This document shows, piece by piece, positions 45,949 to 54,846 of a stretch of 64,000 bases of DNA. Position numbers and translations under genes: made by a program. This stretch comes from Allobosea sp. BK604. GTDB taxonomy: Bacteria; Pseudomonadota; Alphaproteobacteria; Rhizobiales; Beijerinckiaceae. Within the stretch, counting starts at the first letter, position 1. Each line of letters opens with the position of its first letter. The notes below the pieces were generated by a model. That model saw nothing but the letters and a program-made list of their open reading frames with translations, did no database searches and was not told the DNA's origin. The stretch is taken from contig NZ_SLZF01000004.1 of NCBI RefSeq assembly GCF_004341515.1, forward strand, positions 62,001 to 126,000, read 5' to 3'.

Positions 45949-46704
45949 TTAGAACTCCCCGCCATTGATCAGCAGCGATTGGCCGGTGACCGAGGCGCTC
46001 GCGGAGCCGCAAAGATAGAGCACGGCGGCGGCGACCTCGGTCGGCTGGATCAGCCGCCCCTGCGGATTGTCCTTGACCAGCTCGGCCAAAGCCTGCTCGG
46101 CAGACTTCCCGGTCTTGGCCGTGATCGCGGCGACGCCGCCCGCCACCATGTCGGTATCGGTATAGCCGGGGCAGACGGCATTCACGGTCACGCCGCTGCG
46201 CGCCGTCTCGAGCGCGAGCGAGCGGACGAGTCCGATCACGGCATGCTTGGCGGCGACATAGGCGGACACATAGGGATAGCCGCGATGGCCGGCGGTCGAG
46301 GCGATCGCGATCAGCCTGCCGGTCTTGCGCTCGATCATGCCCGGCAGGGCAGCGTGGAAGACATTGACCGTGCCGATCAGGTTGAGCTCGAGCATGCGCC
46401 GGAAGCGCTCGCTATCGCTCTTCAGGAACGGCCCTGTCTCGACCGCGCCGGCATTGGCGACGACGATGTCGAAGGGAAGCGGCTCGGCGAGTCTGGTCAT
46501 GGCAGCGGCGATGGCGGCCTCGTCACGAACATCGGCCCGGGCACAGGCATCGGCGGTGCCGCCGGCGACAGCCGCTTGCAGGACAGCCTCGTCCCGGCCG
46601 ATGATCGAAACCTGAGCGCCGGCCGCCTTCAGCGTCGCGGCGATGGCGCGGCCGATGCCGCGTCCGCCACCCGTCACCAGCGCATGCCGTCCCGCCAGAT
46701 CCAT
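45949..46704 (-). CDS. SDR-family oxidoreductase (aminobenzoate-type cluster)
   Basis: 251-aa short-chain dehydrogenase with a complete catalytic set: cofactor motif TGGGRGIGRAIA, NAGAVET, catalytic Ser in IASTAGH and YVAAK. It probably oxidises a 3-hydroxyacyl-CoA (3-hydroxyacyl-CoA dehydrogenase-like role) downstream of the hydratase. The ATG at 46704 has AGGAGGAG upstream; the frame stays open through the promoter region but that stretch holds the MarR sites. It is the first gene of the minus-strand operon running to at least 41714. Confidence 0.9.
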   Translation of the reverse strand: MDLAGRHALVTGGGRGIGRAIAATLKAAGAQVSIIGRDEAVLQAAVAGGTADACARADVRDEAAIAAAMTRLAEPLPFDIVVANAGAVETGPFLKSDSERFRRMLELNLIGTVNVFHAALPGMIERKTGRLIAIASTAGHRGYPYVSAYVAAKHAVIGLVRSLALETARSGVTVNAVCPGYTDTDMVAGGVAAITAKTGKSAEQALAELVKDNPQGRLIQPTEVAAAVLYLCGSASASVTGQSLLINGGEF

Positions 46705-46732
46705 GCCGCCGCTCCTCCTGAGGAGAATATAT

Positions 46733-46744
46733 TTTAGGTCTAAA
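46733..46744. promoter_or_regulatory. Candidate MarR operator 1 (TTTAG-GT-CTAAA)
   Basis: A 12-bp palindrome with perfect TTTAG/CTAAA arms, 29 bp upstream of the SDR start. It lies in an AT-rich patch (ATATATTTTAGGTCTAAAG) that may also contain the promoter. A second, inverted copy is at 46889. The pair brackets the 243-bp divergent promoter region. Confidence 0.6.
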
Positions 46745-46881
46745 GGAATTTGCAAGCTGGTTGTCATGGCGCCGCTGCGGTGCGATTTCGCCACGCCGAG
46801 GCAGGCTATCGGCTTTTCCTGCGGTGGCAGCCGGATGGCACAGCTGAGCCGGAGCGATCGCGTCGGCAACCCTCTTGAGCA

Positions 46882-46909
46882 AAAATTATTTCAGACCTAA
46901 AATAATTTT
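46882..46909. promoter_or_regulatory. Candidate MarR operator 2 within a 28-bp palindrome
   Basis: The core TTTCAGACCTAAAAT (46889-46903) is the reverse complement of ATTTTAGGTCTGAAA, one base off operator 1. It lies inside perfect 10-bp arms AAAATTATTT / AAATAATTTT (46882-46891 and 46900-46909), 39 bp before the monooxygenase/reductase start. Binding of one MarR dimer at each site could repress both directions. Confidence 0.65.
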
Positions 46910-46947
46910 GGATCGAGATGGGCAGATCGGGGGCAGGGAGGTCGCGC

Positions 46948-49272
46948 ATGCGTATCGCGGTGGTCGGCGGCGGGCCTGCGGGGCTCTATTTCGCGCTCCT
47001 GATGAAGCGCGACTGGCCGGAGCTCGACGTCACGGTGTTCGAGCGCAACCAGCCCGACGACACGTTCGGCTTCGGCGTCGTCTTCTCCGACCAGACGCTC
47101 GACACCTTCAAGGCGGCGGACGAGGTGAGCTATCGCGCCATCGTCGATAATTTCGCCTACTGGGACGATATCGAGATCCACTTCAAGGACGCGACCTTCC
47201 GCGTTCCCGGCAACGGCTTCTGCGGCTGCTCGCGCCGTTCGCTGCTGATGCTGGTGCAGGAGCGCTGCCGCCAGCTCGGCGTCGCCCTCAAATTCGGCGA
47301 GGAGGCCGGCGATATCGAGCTGCTGAAGCGCGAATTCGATCTCGTCGTCGCCGCCGACGGCATCAACAGCCGCATCCGCGAAGGCTGGCGCGAGCGCTTC
47401 AAGCCGCAGACCGATCTCCGGCCCAACAAGTTCACCTGGATGGGCTCGACCCGCCCCTTCGACGCTTTCAGCTTCTTCTTCAAGGAGACCGAGCACGGGC
47501 TCTTCATCGCCCATTGCTACCAGTACGAGATCGGCCGCTCGACCTGGGTGCTGGAGACCGATCCCGAGACCTTCGCCCGGGCCGGGCTGGACGATATGGA
47601 CGAGGCCGGCTCGGCCCTCTTCCTCGAGGGCGTCTTCGCCGAAGAGCTCCAGGGCCACAGGCTTATCACCAACCGCTCGCTCTGGCGCAATTTCCCGATG
47701 ATCCGCTGCGAGCGCTGGGTCTCCGAGAATGTCGTGCTGATCGGCGACGCCAAGGCGACGGCGCATTTCTCGATCGGCTCCGGCACCAAGCTGGCGATGG
47801 AGGATGCGATCGCGCTGCACCGCGCCTTCGGCGCGGCCAGGCTCGATGTTGCCGACGCGCTGGCGCTCTACGAGCGCACCCGCCGCGTGGAGGTCGAGAA
47901 GACCCAGCATGCCGCGGATGTCTCGCTGGTCTGGTTCGAGCAGCTGCGCCGCTTCTGGGATTTCGATCCGCTGCGCTTCGCCTTCGGGCTGATGACCCGC
48001 TCCAAGGCGATCACCTATGACAACCTCGCGCTGCGTGCCCCGGAATTCGTCGCGGCTGTCGACGAGCTGGTGGCGGAGGAGGTCGGGCCGGACGCTCGCC
48101 GCAAGCGCGACGGCACGCCGGTGCCCCCAGCCTTCCAGCCGTTCAGGCTGCGCGAAATGGAGATCGGCAACCGGATGGTGCTCTCGCCGATGTGCCAGTA
48201 TTCGGCGCAGGAGGGCATGCCGACCGACTGGCACCTGATGCATTACGGCTCGCGTGCCGTGGGCGGGCCGGGGCTGATCGTCTCCGAGATGGTCTGCGTC
48301 GCCGCGGATGCCCGGATCACGCCGGGTTGCGCCGGCCTCTATAGCGACGAGCAGGAAGCCGCCTGGACCCGCATCGTCGCATTCGTCCATGCCAATTCCT
48401 CGGCCAAATTCTGCCTCCAGCTCGGCCATGCCGGACGCAAGGGCGCAACCAAGCTGATGTGGGAGGGCATGGACCGGCCGCTTCCCGGCGGCGCCTGGCC
48501 GATCATCTCGGCCTCGCCTTTGCCCTACTACCCGGAGAGCCAGGTCCCGCGCGAAATGACCCGCGCCGATATGGACCGGGTCCGCGACGAGTTCGTCGCG
48601 GCAGCCGAGCGCGGCGAACGCGCCGGCTTCGACATGCTGGAGCTGCATTGCGCCCATGGCTACCTGCTGGCGAGCTTCCTCTCGCCGCTGACCAACCAGC
48701 GCAGCGACGAGTATGGCGGCTCCATCGAGAACCGGCTGCGCTACCCGCTCGAAATCTTCCGCGCCCTGCGCGCGCTCTGGCCGCATGACAAGCCGATCTC
48801 GGTGCGCGTCTCGGCGACGGACTGGAAGGAAGGCGGGCTCTCGGCCGAGGATTCCGTCGCCATCGCCGCTGCCTTCGCCGAGGAGGGCTGTGATCTCGTC
48901 GACGTCTCCACCGGCCAGACCGTCAACGACAGCCGGCCGATCTATGGCCGGATGTTCCAGACGCCGTTTTCCGACCGCATCCGCAACGAGGCGCGGATCG
49001 CCACAATGTGCGTGGGGAACATCACGACGGCCGATCAGGTCAACACCATCGTCGCCTCCGGCCGGGCCGATCTCGTCGCGCTCGGCCGGCCGCATCTTGC
49101 CGATCCATCCTTCGTGCTGCGCGCGGCGGCCTGGTACGGCGTCGATATCCCGCAGCCGGTGCAATACCTCGCCGGCAAGGACCAGCTGATGCGCAACACG
49201 CCGCGCGAACGCGAGGAACTGATCGAGCTCAAGCTCAAGGCCCGGCCGAGCGCGCACGCGCAAGGGCACTGA
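46948..49272 (+). CDS. Fused FAD monooxygenase / Old Yellow Enzyme-type reductase (2-aminobenzoyl-CoA monooxygenase/reductase-like)
   Basis: 774-aa cytoplasmic two-domain flavoenzyme. Residues 1 to about 380 are an aromatic hydroxylase (FAD motif [15 protein letters not shown], and [22 protein letters not shown]). Residues from about 393 are an OYE-family FMN reductase ([61 protein letters not shown]). This fusion is known from the aerobic 2-aminobenzoate-CoA pathway, where it hydroxylates and then reduces the ring. Databases often name it salicylyl-CoA 5-hydroxylase/oxidoreductase, so salicylyl-CoA is an alternative. Shine-Dalgarno AGGGAGG. Divergent from the SDR-MarR operon. Confidence 0.9.
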   Translation: MRIAVVGGGPAGLYFALLMKRDWPELDVTVFERNQPDDTFGFGVVFSDQTLDTFKAADEVSYRAIVDNFAYWDDIEIHFKDATFRVPGNGFCGCSRRSLLMLVQERCRQLGVALKFGEEAGDIELLKREFDLVVAADGINSRIREGWRERFKPQTDLRPNKFTWMGSTRPFDAFSFFFKETEHGLFIAHCYQYEIGRSTWVLETDPETFARAGLDDMDEAGSALFLEGVFAEELQGHRLITNRSLWRNFPMIRCERWVSENVVLIGDAKATAHFSIGSGTKLAMEDAIALHRAFGAARLDVADALALYERTRRVEVEKTQHAADVSLVWFEQLRRFWDFDPLRFAFGLMTRSKAITYDNLALRAPEFVAAVDELVAEEVGPDARRKRDGTPVPPAFQPFRLREMEIGNRMVLSPMCQYSAQEGMPTDWHLMHYGSRAVGGPGLIVSEMVCVAADARITPGCAGLYSDEQEAAWTRIVAFVHANSSAKFCLQLGHAGRKGATKLMWEGMDRPLPGGAWPIISASPLPYYPESQVPREMTRADMDRVRDEFVAAAERGERAGFDMLELHCAHGYLLASFLSPLTNQRSDEYGGSIENRLRYPLEIFRALRALWPHDKPISVRVSATDWKEGGLSAEDSVAIAAAFAEEGCDLVDVSTGQTVNDSRPIYGRMFQTPFSDRIRNEARIATMCVGNITTADQVNTIVASGRADLVALGRPHLADPSFVLRAAAWYGVDIPQPVQYLAGKDQLMRNTPREREELIELKLKARPSAHAQGH

Positions 49273-49327
49273 AGAGCCGGGGGAACATCCCGCGCGGCCA
49301 CCCGTTGCCCGATGAATGGTTCATCGC

Positions 49328-49361
49328 GCCGGCTTAAATGCCGGCAAGGCAAGGGGTTTTT
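49328..49361 (+). terminator. Weak hairpin after the monooxygenase/reductase gene
   Basis: GCCGGC-TTAAAT-GCCGGC (49328-49345) is followed after 11 nt by TTTTT. It lies between the catabolic gene and a small secreted-protein gene whose ATG is 3 nt further. It could be a weak terminator or a structure affecting the small gene's translation. Confidence 0.3.
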
Positions 49362-49363
49362 CG

Positions 49364-49705
49364 ATGCTTCGCTCCGCTTCCCTGTTGGCGACGGCCGTAG
49401 TCGCCATGCTGGCCCTCCCAGGGCCGGCTTTCACCCAGGCGCCACAGACGCCGGCGCAACCGCCGCCAGCCGCCGCGCCGGATGGCAATTCCGGCCTCGG
49501 TCCGCAGACCACGCATCCATCGCAGGTCGACAAGGGCCAGAACATGATCCTGCCCTCCGCCGGGAGCGCCGGCCGCTCCGCCGCGCCGACCATGGTCTAT
49601 GACTGCAAGGAGCGGCCGCACGAATGCACCACGCCGGTGACGCCGGCCGACAAGGCGACGGCGCCGGCGCAGTCCACTCCGCCCGCAACCGCACCCAAGC
49701 CCTGA
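49364..49705 (+). CDS. Small secreted Pro/Ala-rich protein of unknown function
   Basis: 113 aa. A signal peptide runs to about residue 25 (LALPGPAFTQA). The mature part is low-complexity, rich in Pro, Ala and Thr, with a pair of cysteines in VYDCKERPHECTTPV that could form a disulfide. Shine-Dalgarno-like AAGGGG precedes the ATG at 49364. I do not recognise a family; such short periplasmic proteins are common in Rhizobiales. Confidence 0.65.
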   Translation: MLRSASLLATAVVAMLALPGPAFTQAPQTPAQPPPAAAPDGNSGLGPQTTHPSQVDKGQNMILPSAGSAGRSAAPTMVYDCKERPHECTTPVTPADKATAPAQSTPPATAPKP

Positions 49706-49845
49706 GTATATATCGCTGGCGGCCTGTTCATTGCATTCACGCAATGGAGCCTTTGGCGGAGCCGATCTATCATGCCGTGGCGAACCCGCTATCTCACAGG
49801 CAGAGCGCAGGCCGCATCGGCCTGCCATAGATCATGAGGCCAGCG

Positions 49846-50793
49846 ATGAAGCTCACCGGCATCCACCACGTCACCGCGATCTCGGCCAATGCGCCGCTGA
49901 ACCGCCGCTTCTACGTCGAGACACTCGGCATGCGCCTCGTCAAGAAGACGGTGAACCAGGACGACACCTCCGCCTATCACCTGTTCTATGCCGATGGCGC
50001 CGGCTCGCCCGGCAGCGACCTGACCTTTTTCGATTGGCCGGCGGCCCCGGCCAGGCGCGGCACGCATGCGATCGTGCGCACCTCGCTGCGCGTCGCCAAC
50101 GAGGCCTCGCTGCAATGGTGGCGTGAGCGGCTGACGGCGGCCGGTGTCACAGTTTCCGACATCCGCAGCATCAACGGCCGCGCCTCCATCGATTTCGAGG
50201 ATCCGGAAGGCCAGCGCCTGACGCTGATCGCCGATGGCGGCGACATCCCCTTCGTCGTCTGGGAGAAGAGCCCGGTCCCGGCCGAGCATCAGATCCGCGG
50301 CCTCGGGCCCGTCACGATCTCCGTGCCGCGTCTGGAGCCGACCGAGACCGTGCTGACCAAGCTGCTCGGCCTGGAGCGGGCCGCGAACTATCAGCATGCG
50401 GACCATGCCGGCGGCGACATCCATGTCTTCAATATCGGCGCGGGCGGCCCGGCGGCGGAGCTGCATGTCGCTGTCGAGCCCGACCTGCCACAGGCGCGGG
50501 AAGGGGCGGGCGGCGTGCACCATCTCGCGCTGCGCACGCCGACCTTTGCCGATTACGACGAATGGGCGGAGCGCCTGCGCGCCGTTGGCTACCCCAATAG
50601 CGGCCCGGTCGACCGTTTCTATTTCCGCTCGCTCTATTTGCGCGAGCCGAATGGCGTGCTGATCGAGATCGCCACCGACGAGCCGGGATTCTCCGCCGAT
50701 GAGCCGGCCGAGACCATGGGCGAAAAGCTCGCACTGCCGCCTTTCCTGGAGCCGAAGCGGGCCCAGATCGAGGCGGGCCTGAAGCCGCTGTAG
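49846..50793 (+). CDS. Ring-cleaving dioxygenase-like VOC protein (MhqO type)
   Basis: 315-aa protein with two vicinal-oxygen-chelate modules. Family motifs are GIHHVTAISANAPLNRRFYVETLGMRLVKKTVNQDD at the start and GVHHLALRTPTF and EPNGVLIEIATDEPGF later; His and Glu in these are expected metal ligands. Homologues are linked to hydroquinone cleavage and quinone tolerance (MhqO/MhqA). ATG 49846 with GAGG upstream fits the family's MKLTGIHH start; an ATG at 49834 is also in frame. A strong terminator follows. Confidence 0.87.
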   Translation: MKLTGIHHVTAISANAPLNRRFYVETLGMRLVKKTVNQDDTSAYHLFYADGAGSPGSDLTFFDWPAAPARRGTHAIVRTSLRVANEASLQWWRERLTAAGVTVSDIRSINGRASIDFEDPEGQRLTLIADGGDIPFVVWEKSPVPAEHQIRGLGPVTISVPRLEPTETVLTKLLGLERAANYQHADHAGGDIHVFNIGAGGPAAELHVAVEPDLPQAREGAGGVHHLALRTPTFADYDEWAERLRAVGYPNSGPVDRFYFRSLYLREPNGVLIEIATDEPGFSADEPAETMGEKLALPPFLEPKRAQIEAGLKPL

Positions 50794-50798
50794 CGCAC

Positions 50799-50850
50799 GT
50801 CCTTCTCCCCTCGGGGGAGAAGGTGCCTGTGAAGCAGGCGGATGAGGGAA
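50799..50850. repeat. Palindromic repeat family B, partial copy 3
   Basis: CCTTCTCCCC-TCG-GGGGAGAAGG (50801-50823) forms a perfect 10-bp hairpin. It is followed by GGCGGATGAGGG, the same order as in the copies at 29761 and 30027. Only the left half of the element is present. Confidence 0.65.
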
Positions 50851-50875
50851 GGGCCGCTCTCCAGCGGCCCTTTTT
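50851..50875 (+). terminator. Rho-independent terminator of the VOC dioxygenase gene
   Basis: Perfect stem GGGCCGCT (50851-50858) / AGCGGCCC (50863-50870), loop CTCC, followed by TTTTT. It lies 58 bp after the stop codon and is the clearest intrinsic terminator in the window. Confidence 0.85.
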
Positions 50876-50950
50876 CTTAGCTGAGCTACCCACAAGGCGA
50901 GAAGGATCGAGCTTACGGCCAGGCGGATTTCGTAGTACGCCATCAAGGAC

Positions 50951-52378
50951 ATGGACGCCGCCGCGCTCGCCTCGCCCCTGCTCGACCATGGAGCGTTGCT
51001 CCTCACGCTCGCGCATTTCGCGAGCGCCTTCGCCGTCACCCTCCACGCCCTGTTCGGCAAGCGCGAGGTCGCGGCCGCGATCGGCTGGATCGGCCTCGCC
51101 TGGCTTTCACCCTTTTTCGGTCCGTTCCTTTATCTCTGCCTCGGCATCAACCGGGTGAAGCGCCGGGCGCAGCGCCTGCGCGGCCCCGAGGGCAGCACGC
51201 TCCAGGGCGCGGCGCGCAAGGGCAGGGCGGGCAAGAGCGACCACAGCCTGCAGAACGCCGTCGGCAAGATCACCGGCATCGACTGCCTGCCCGGGCGTGT
51301 CACCGACGTCCTGCATTGCGGCGATGAAACCTATCCGCGCATGCTCGAGGCCATTGCCGGCGCACAGAAGAGCATCATCCTCGCGACCTTCATCTTCCGC
51401 GCCGACGCCGCCGGGGAGCGCTTCATCGCGGCGCTCGCCGAGGCGCATCGCCGTGGCGTCGCCGTGCGTGTCCTGATCGACGGCTTCGGCGGCGGCTTCC
51501 TGCGCTCTCACGCCTATCACCGGCTGCGGGAGGAGGGCGTGCCGGTCGCCCGCTACCTGCATTCGCTGCTGCCCTGGAAGATGCCGCTGCTCGATCTCAG
51601 GCTGCACAAGAAGATCATCGTCGTCGACGGCGCGGTCGCCTTCATCGGCGGGGTCAATATCGGGGCCGAGAACCTGCTCGCCACCAAGCCGCCGGAGCCG
51701 GTCTGCGACGTGCATTTCCGCATCGAGGGGCCGGTCGTCGGGCAGATCGCCGCGAGTTTCCAGGACGACTGGTCCTTCACCACCGGCGAGAGCCTGGACG
51801 GGCCGGAATGGCTCGCCGAAGACCATGACGTGAGCGGCGCGCCGGCACGCGTCGTCGCTTCCGGCCCGGACCAGAGCGTCGACCCCCTCGTGCTCGTCCT
51901 GCTGGCGGCGATCAGCTCTGCCAAGCGCACGATCAAGGTCGCGACGCCCTATTTCCTGCCGGACGAGCAGATCCTCACGGCACTGCAGCTCGCGGCGCTG
52001 CGCGGCGTCGGCGTCGATATCGTCATGCCCTCCGTCAACAATCATCGCCTGGTTGGCTGGGCCGTTTATGCCCATGTCCGGCCGCTGCTCAAGATGGGCT
52101 GCCGGCTCTGGCGCTCGCCGCCGCCCTTCGATCATTCCAAGCTCATGGTCGTCGACGATGAATGGTGTCTCGTCGGCAGCGCCAACTGGGATGCGCGCAG
52201 CCTGCGTCTGAACTTTGAGTTAACAGTCGAGTTTCATGATAGTGATTTGGCAAGGCGCCTCGGTGCCATTATCGAGGGCAAGCTGACCGATCCCATCACC
52301 GTGGCCGAAATCGACGGCCGGTGGGGCATCGTGAAGATTCGCGATGCCGCCGCGCGGCTGCTGATGCCTTATCTGTAG
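50951..52378 (+). CDS. Cardiolipin synthase-like phospholipase D family protein
   Basis: 475-aa membrane protein. Two N-terminal hydrophobic segments (about 15-35 and 42-62, WIGLAWLSPFFGPFLYLCLGIN) anchor it. Two PLD catalytic motifs follow: HKKIIVVDG starting at His219 and HSKLMVVDD starting at His395, each with its downstream Gly-Ser/Gly-Gly and Asn. This is the ClsA-type layout, which makes cardiolipin from phosphatidylglycerol at the inner membrane. The EEP-family gene follows within 20 bp, a pairing consistent with lipid headgroup metabolism. Confidence 0.9.
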   Translation: MDAAALASPLLDHGALLLTLAHFASAFAVTLHALFGKREVAAAIGWIGLAWLSPFFGPFLYLCLGINRVKRRAQRLRGPEGSTLQGAARKGRAGKSDHSLQNAVGKITGIDCLPGRVTDVLHCGDETYPRMLEAIAGAQKSIILATFIFRADAAGERFIAALAEAHRRGVAVRVLIDGFGGGFLRSHAYHRLREEGVPVARYLHSLLPWKMPLLDLRLHKKIIVVDGAVAFIGGVNIGAENLLATKPPEPVCDVHFRIEGPVVGQIAASFQDDWSFTTGESLDGPEWLAEDHDVSGAPARVVASGPDQSVDPLVLVLLAAISSAKRTIKVATPYFLPDEQILTALQLAALRGVGVDIVMPSVNNHRLVGWAVYAHVRPLLKMGCRLWRSPPPFDHSKLMVVDDEWCLVGSANWDARSLRLNFELTVEFHDSDLARRLGAIIEGKLTDPITVAEIDGRWGIVKIRDAAARLLMPYL

Positions 52379-52398
52379 AACGCTAAGCCGAGGTTTTG

Positions 52399-53124
52399 GT
52401 GAAGGTCGCTTCCTACAACATCCACAAGTGCCGCGGCACCGACCGCTTGGTGCGCCCGGACCGAATCATCGGCGTTCTCGGCGAGATCGGCGCTGATCTC
52501 GTTGCGCTGCAGGAGGTCGATCGCCGCTTCGGCCAGCGCATCGGCCTGCTCGATCCCCTGACCCTGCAGAAGGAAACCGGCCTGCACCTCTTGGTGCAAT
52601 CGGACCATGTCGACGGCCATGGCTGGCACGGCAACGCACTGCTGGTGCGCGGCGAGCCTGTCTTCTATCGCCGCTTCCGTCTGACCTTGCCGGGGCTCGA
52701 GCCGCGCGGCGCCGTGGTTGCTGAGCTCGATCTGGGCGAGGGCAAGTTCCGCGTCATCGCGGCCCATCTCGGCCTGCTCAGACGCTCGCGCGTGGACCAG
52801 GCCAATGCGCTGCTGAACGCCTTTCTCGAGCTCGTACCGATGCCGACCATCCTGCTCGGTGATTTCAACGAGTGGCGCCGCAGCCGCAAATCCTCGCTCA
52901 ATGTGCTCGAGCCCTATTTCGGCGGCTCGCAGCCGCTGCCGAGCTTCCCCGCTCAGAGGCCGATGCTTTCGCTCGACCGGATCCTCGGCTGGCCTCAGGG
53001 GCTGATCAGTGAGCTCGCCGTTCACGACACGCCGCTTTCGCGCAAGGCCTCGGACCATCTGCCGCTCAAGGGCCGGGTGGATCTCGAGGCGGTCAGCGCC
53101 TCCTTCCGCAAGGCTGCGGCCTGA
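52399..53124 (+). CDS. Endonuclease/exonuclease/phosphatase (EEP) family protein
   Basis: 241-aa metal-dependent phosphodiesterase fold. Motifs are ASYNIHKCRG (catalytic Asn), VALQEVDRRFG (metal Glu), ILLGDFNEWR (Asp-x-Asn) and a C-terminal KASDHLPL (His). EEP proteins include sphingomyelinase-, nuclease- and inositol-phosphatase-like enzymes. The operon position after a cardiolipin synthase suggests a phospholipid or polyprenyl-phosphate substrate (inference). The start is GTG 52399 with GAGG 5 nt upstream; TTG 52396 is possible. Confidence 0.87.
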   Translation: MKVASYNIHKCRGTDRLVRPDRIIGVLGEIGADLVALQEVDRRFGQRIGLLDPLTLQKETGLHLLVQSDHVDGHGWHGNALLVRGEPVFYRRFRLTLPGLEPRGAVVAELDLGEGKFRVIAAHLGLLRRSRVDQANALLNAFLELVPMPTILLGDFNEWRRSRKSSLNVLEPYFGGSQPLPSFPAQRPMLSLDRILGWPQGLISELAVHDTPLSRKASDHLPLKGRVDLEAVSASFRKAAA

Positions 53125-53202
53125 GGCCACGCCCCCTGCCACGCTCGCGCCTCCTATCGGCCGCAATCCCGCCCGAAGCAGCGGCTTGAAGACGCCCGTC
53201 CA

Positions 53203-53395
53203 GAGCATTTTCGAGCGAAGTGGGCACCGGTTCGCGTGAAGAAAATGCGATAAATCAGAAGCTTAGAGTATTTTGCGCTTCGAAGGAGCGCGGAAATACT
53301 CTAGCGCATCGGCCCGAACGTGGATTGCGGTTGTCGGAGCATGCCGAATGCGAAACCAGGAAGCTGGATCATCGGAAACGTATCCGATGATCGAG
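53203..53395 (+). repeat. Interspersed palindromic repeat family A, copy 2 (long form)
   Basis: Starts GAGCATTTTCGAGCGAAGTG, runs through two nested inverted repeats to AAATACTCTAG (about 53304), then a shared tail beginning GCGCATCGGCCCGAA and ending near 53395. It matches the long copy at 55110-55316. It fills much of the 511-bp gene-free stretch 53125-53635. Confidence 0.75.
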
Positions 53396-53635
53396 CGTTG
53401 GCGGGTCGGTATCGTTGCAACTAAGCACACTCAAAAAAGATCGTCTTGGTTCACGCGTGATTAACCAAACGCGCGCCTTATGAGCTGAACGACGTTTGGG
53501 GCTTCCCTCTTCTGATCATTGGACCGGCAGGACGGTCCGCTCGCGGCTCGCGATGGCGAGCGCGCGCGGGACATCTGCGTGCCGGCGCCTGTCGGGAGCG
53601 GGGAAGAGTATCCGAGTATCCCGAGAGTGCGGCGT
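53396..53635. other. Upstream region of the DUF2778 gene, nothing recognised
   Basis: 240 bp between the family-A repeat and the DUF2778 gene. It is less GC-rich than its surroundings near 53410-53470 (CACTCAAAAAAGATCG, GATTAACCAAACG) and probably holds the promoter. No clear -35/-10 pair, RNA gene or reading frame with coding character was found. Confidence 0.4.
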
Positions 53636-54802
53636 ATGAGAGAATCGACCTATAGGCTACGTGGCGCTTCGCGCTCTCGCGCTCGCCGGCATAGAACCCG
53701 CTTCCCCCGGATCGTCTTTCTTATCGTCGCCTTCGGCGTCGCCGCCATCGTCGGCATAACCGTGCGCGACAATGACAGGGCTCCGCGTGAATCCGTCCTG
53801 CGCGAGCTCACGCCTGTGCTGGCCGCGCCGGCCAAGGTTGCCGCCGCCGATCCCTACGACCCGATGATCGATCCGGGCTTCTCGCTCGGTCATTCGCCGC
53901 GTTCGCTCGGCGAGAGCGAGCCGCTCGGCGCCGGGTTCCAGCTGGCGGCCCCGGCCCCTGAGGCTCCGGCGGCCGACCAGCAGGCCGCTGCGGAGGATGA
54001 GCCCGACAGCGCCCCGGCGCTGCCGTTGCCGCCGCTGCCGCCCGCGCCGCCTGCCGCCAGGCTGGCGCAGCAGAACGCGCCGCTGCCGGTGCCGCGCCCC
54101 TCCGATCTCAAAGCGCCGCAGGCTGATCTCAAAGTGCCGCAGGCCGATAAGGCGCCACAGGCCGATATCAAGGCCTCGCCCGCTCCGGAGGCGCCGCGCC
54201 TCGCCGAGCGGCAGCCGTCGCGCCGTGAGCGGCTGGCCGCCGCGGCCAAGGCGACTGCGCCGGCCCCCGAGGACAACCGCAACTTCTTCGAAAAGATCTT
54301 CGGCATGCAGCGCTCGTCGGGCCCGGCGCTCGCCTATGCCGCGCCTGAGGACGATGTCATCGACCGCTCGCGCGGTCGTAGGCTGAGCCCGACCCTGCCG
54401 AGCTCCGCAGCCCCGGTCACCTCGGCCCAGACCGCGATCTACGACATCTCGGCGAAGACGGTCTACATGCCGAATGGCGAGCGGCTCGAGGCCCATTCGG
54501 GCCTGGGCGATAAGATGGATGACGTGCGCTTCGCCCATGTCCGCATGCAGGGCGTGACGCCGCCGCATGTCTACGATCTCACCGAGCGCGAGGCCTTGTT
54601 CCACGGCGTGCGTGCGCTGCGGCTCAACCCTGTCGGCGGCAGCGGCAAGATCTTCGGCCGCGCCGGCCTGCTCGCCCATACCTACCTGCTCGGGCCACGC
54701 GGCGACTCGAATGGCTGCGTCTCGTTCAAGGATTATGAGCGCTTCCTGCAGGCCTATCTGCGCGGCGAGGTGAAGCGGCTGGTCGTCGTCGCCAGCATGT
54801 AA
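53636..54802 (+). CDS. DUF2778 (Tlde1-like L,D-transpeptidase-type) domain protein
   Basis: 388 aa in three parts. Residues about 26-44 are one membrane segment after a basic N-terminus. A long Pro/Ala/Lys-rich linker follows to about residue 210, including repeated DLKAPQADLKVPQADKAPQAD units. The C-terminal 130 residues form a DUF2778 domain with His348 (AHTYLLGP) and Cys361 (GDSNGCVSF), the expected catalytic pair. DUF2778 is the fold of Tlde1 peptidoglycan-cutting effectors; in Rhizobiales a housekeeping cell-wall role is as likely. No secretion or immunity gene is next to it. ATG 53636 chosen over an upstream TTG. Confidence 0.85.
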   Translation: MRESTYRLRGASRSRARRHRTRFPRIVFLIVAFGVAAIVGITVRDNDRAPRESVLRELTPVLAAPAKVAAADPYDPMIDPGFSLGHSPRSLGESEPLGAGFQLAAPAPEAPAADQQAAAEDEPDSAPALPLPPLPPAPPAARLAQQNAPLPVPRPSDLKAPQADLKVPQADKAPQADIKASPAPEAPRLAERQPSRRERLAAAAKATAPAPEDNRNFFEKIFGMQRSSGPALAYAAPEDDVIDRSRGRRLSPTLPSSAAPVTSAQTAIYDISAKTVYMPNGERLEAHSGLGDKMDDVRFAHVRMQGVTPPHVYDLTEREALFHGVRALRLNPVGGSGKIFGRAGLLAHTYLLGPRGDSNGCVSFKDYERFLQAYLRGEVKRLVVVASM

Positions 54803-54846
54803 ACCGGAGGTGCCAGGGTCCGCGGGCCGCAACCTGGAGGGACCCG

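Noticed and set aside
46897..49269. Minus-strand frame of 790 codons opposite the fused monooxygenase/reductase
   Set aside because: Shadow of a two-domain flavoenzyme with intact motifs on the plus strand.
53636..54802. Type VI secretion effector call for the DUF2778 protein
   Set aside because: It has a membrane anchor, and no VgrG, Hcp, adaptor or immunity gene is nearby; a housekeeping cell-wall role is equally possible.
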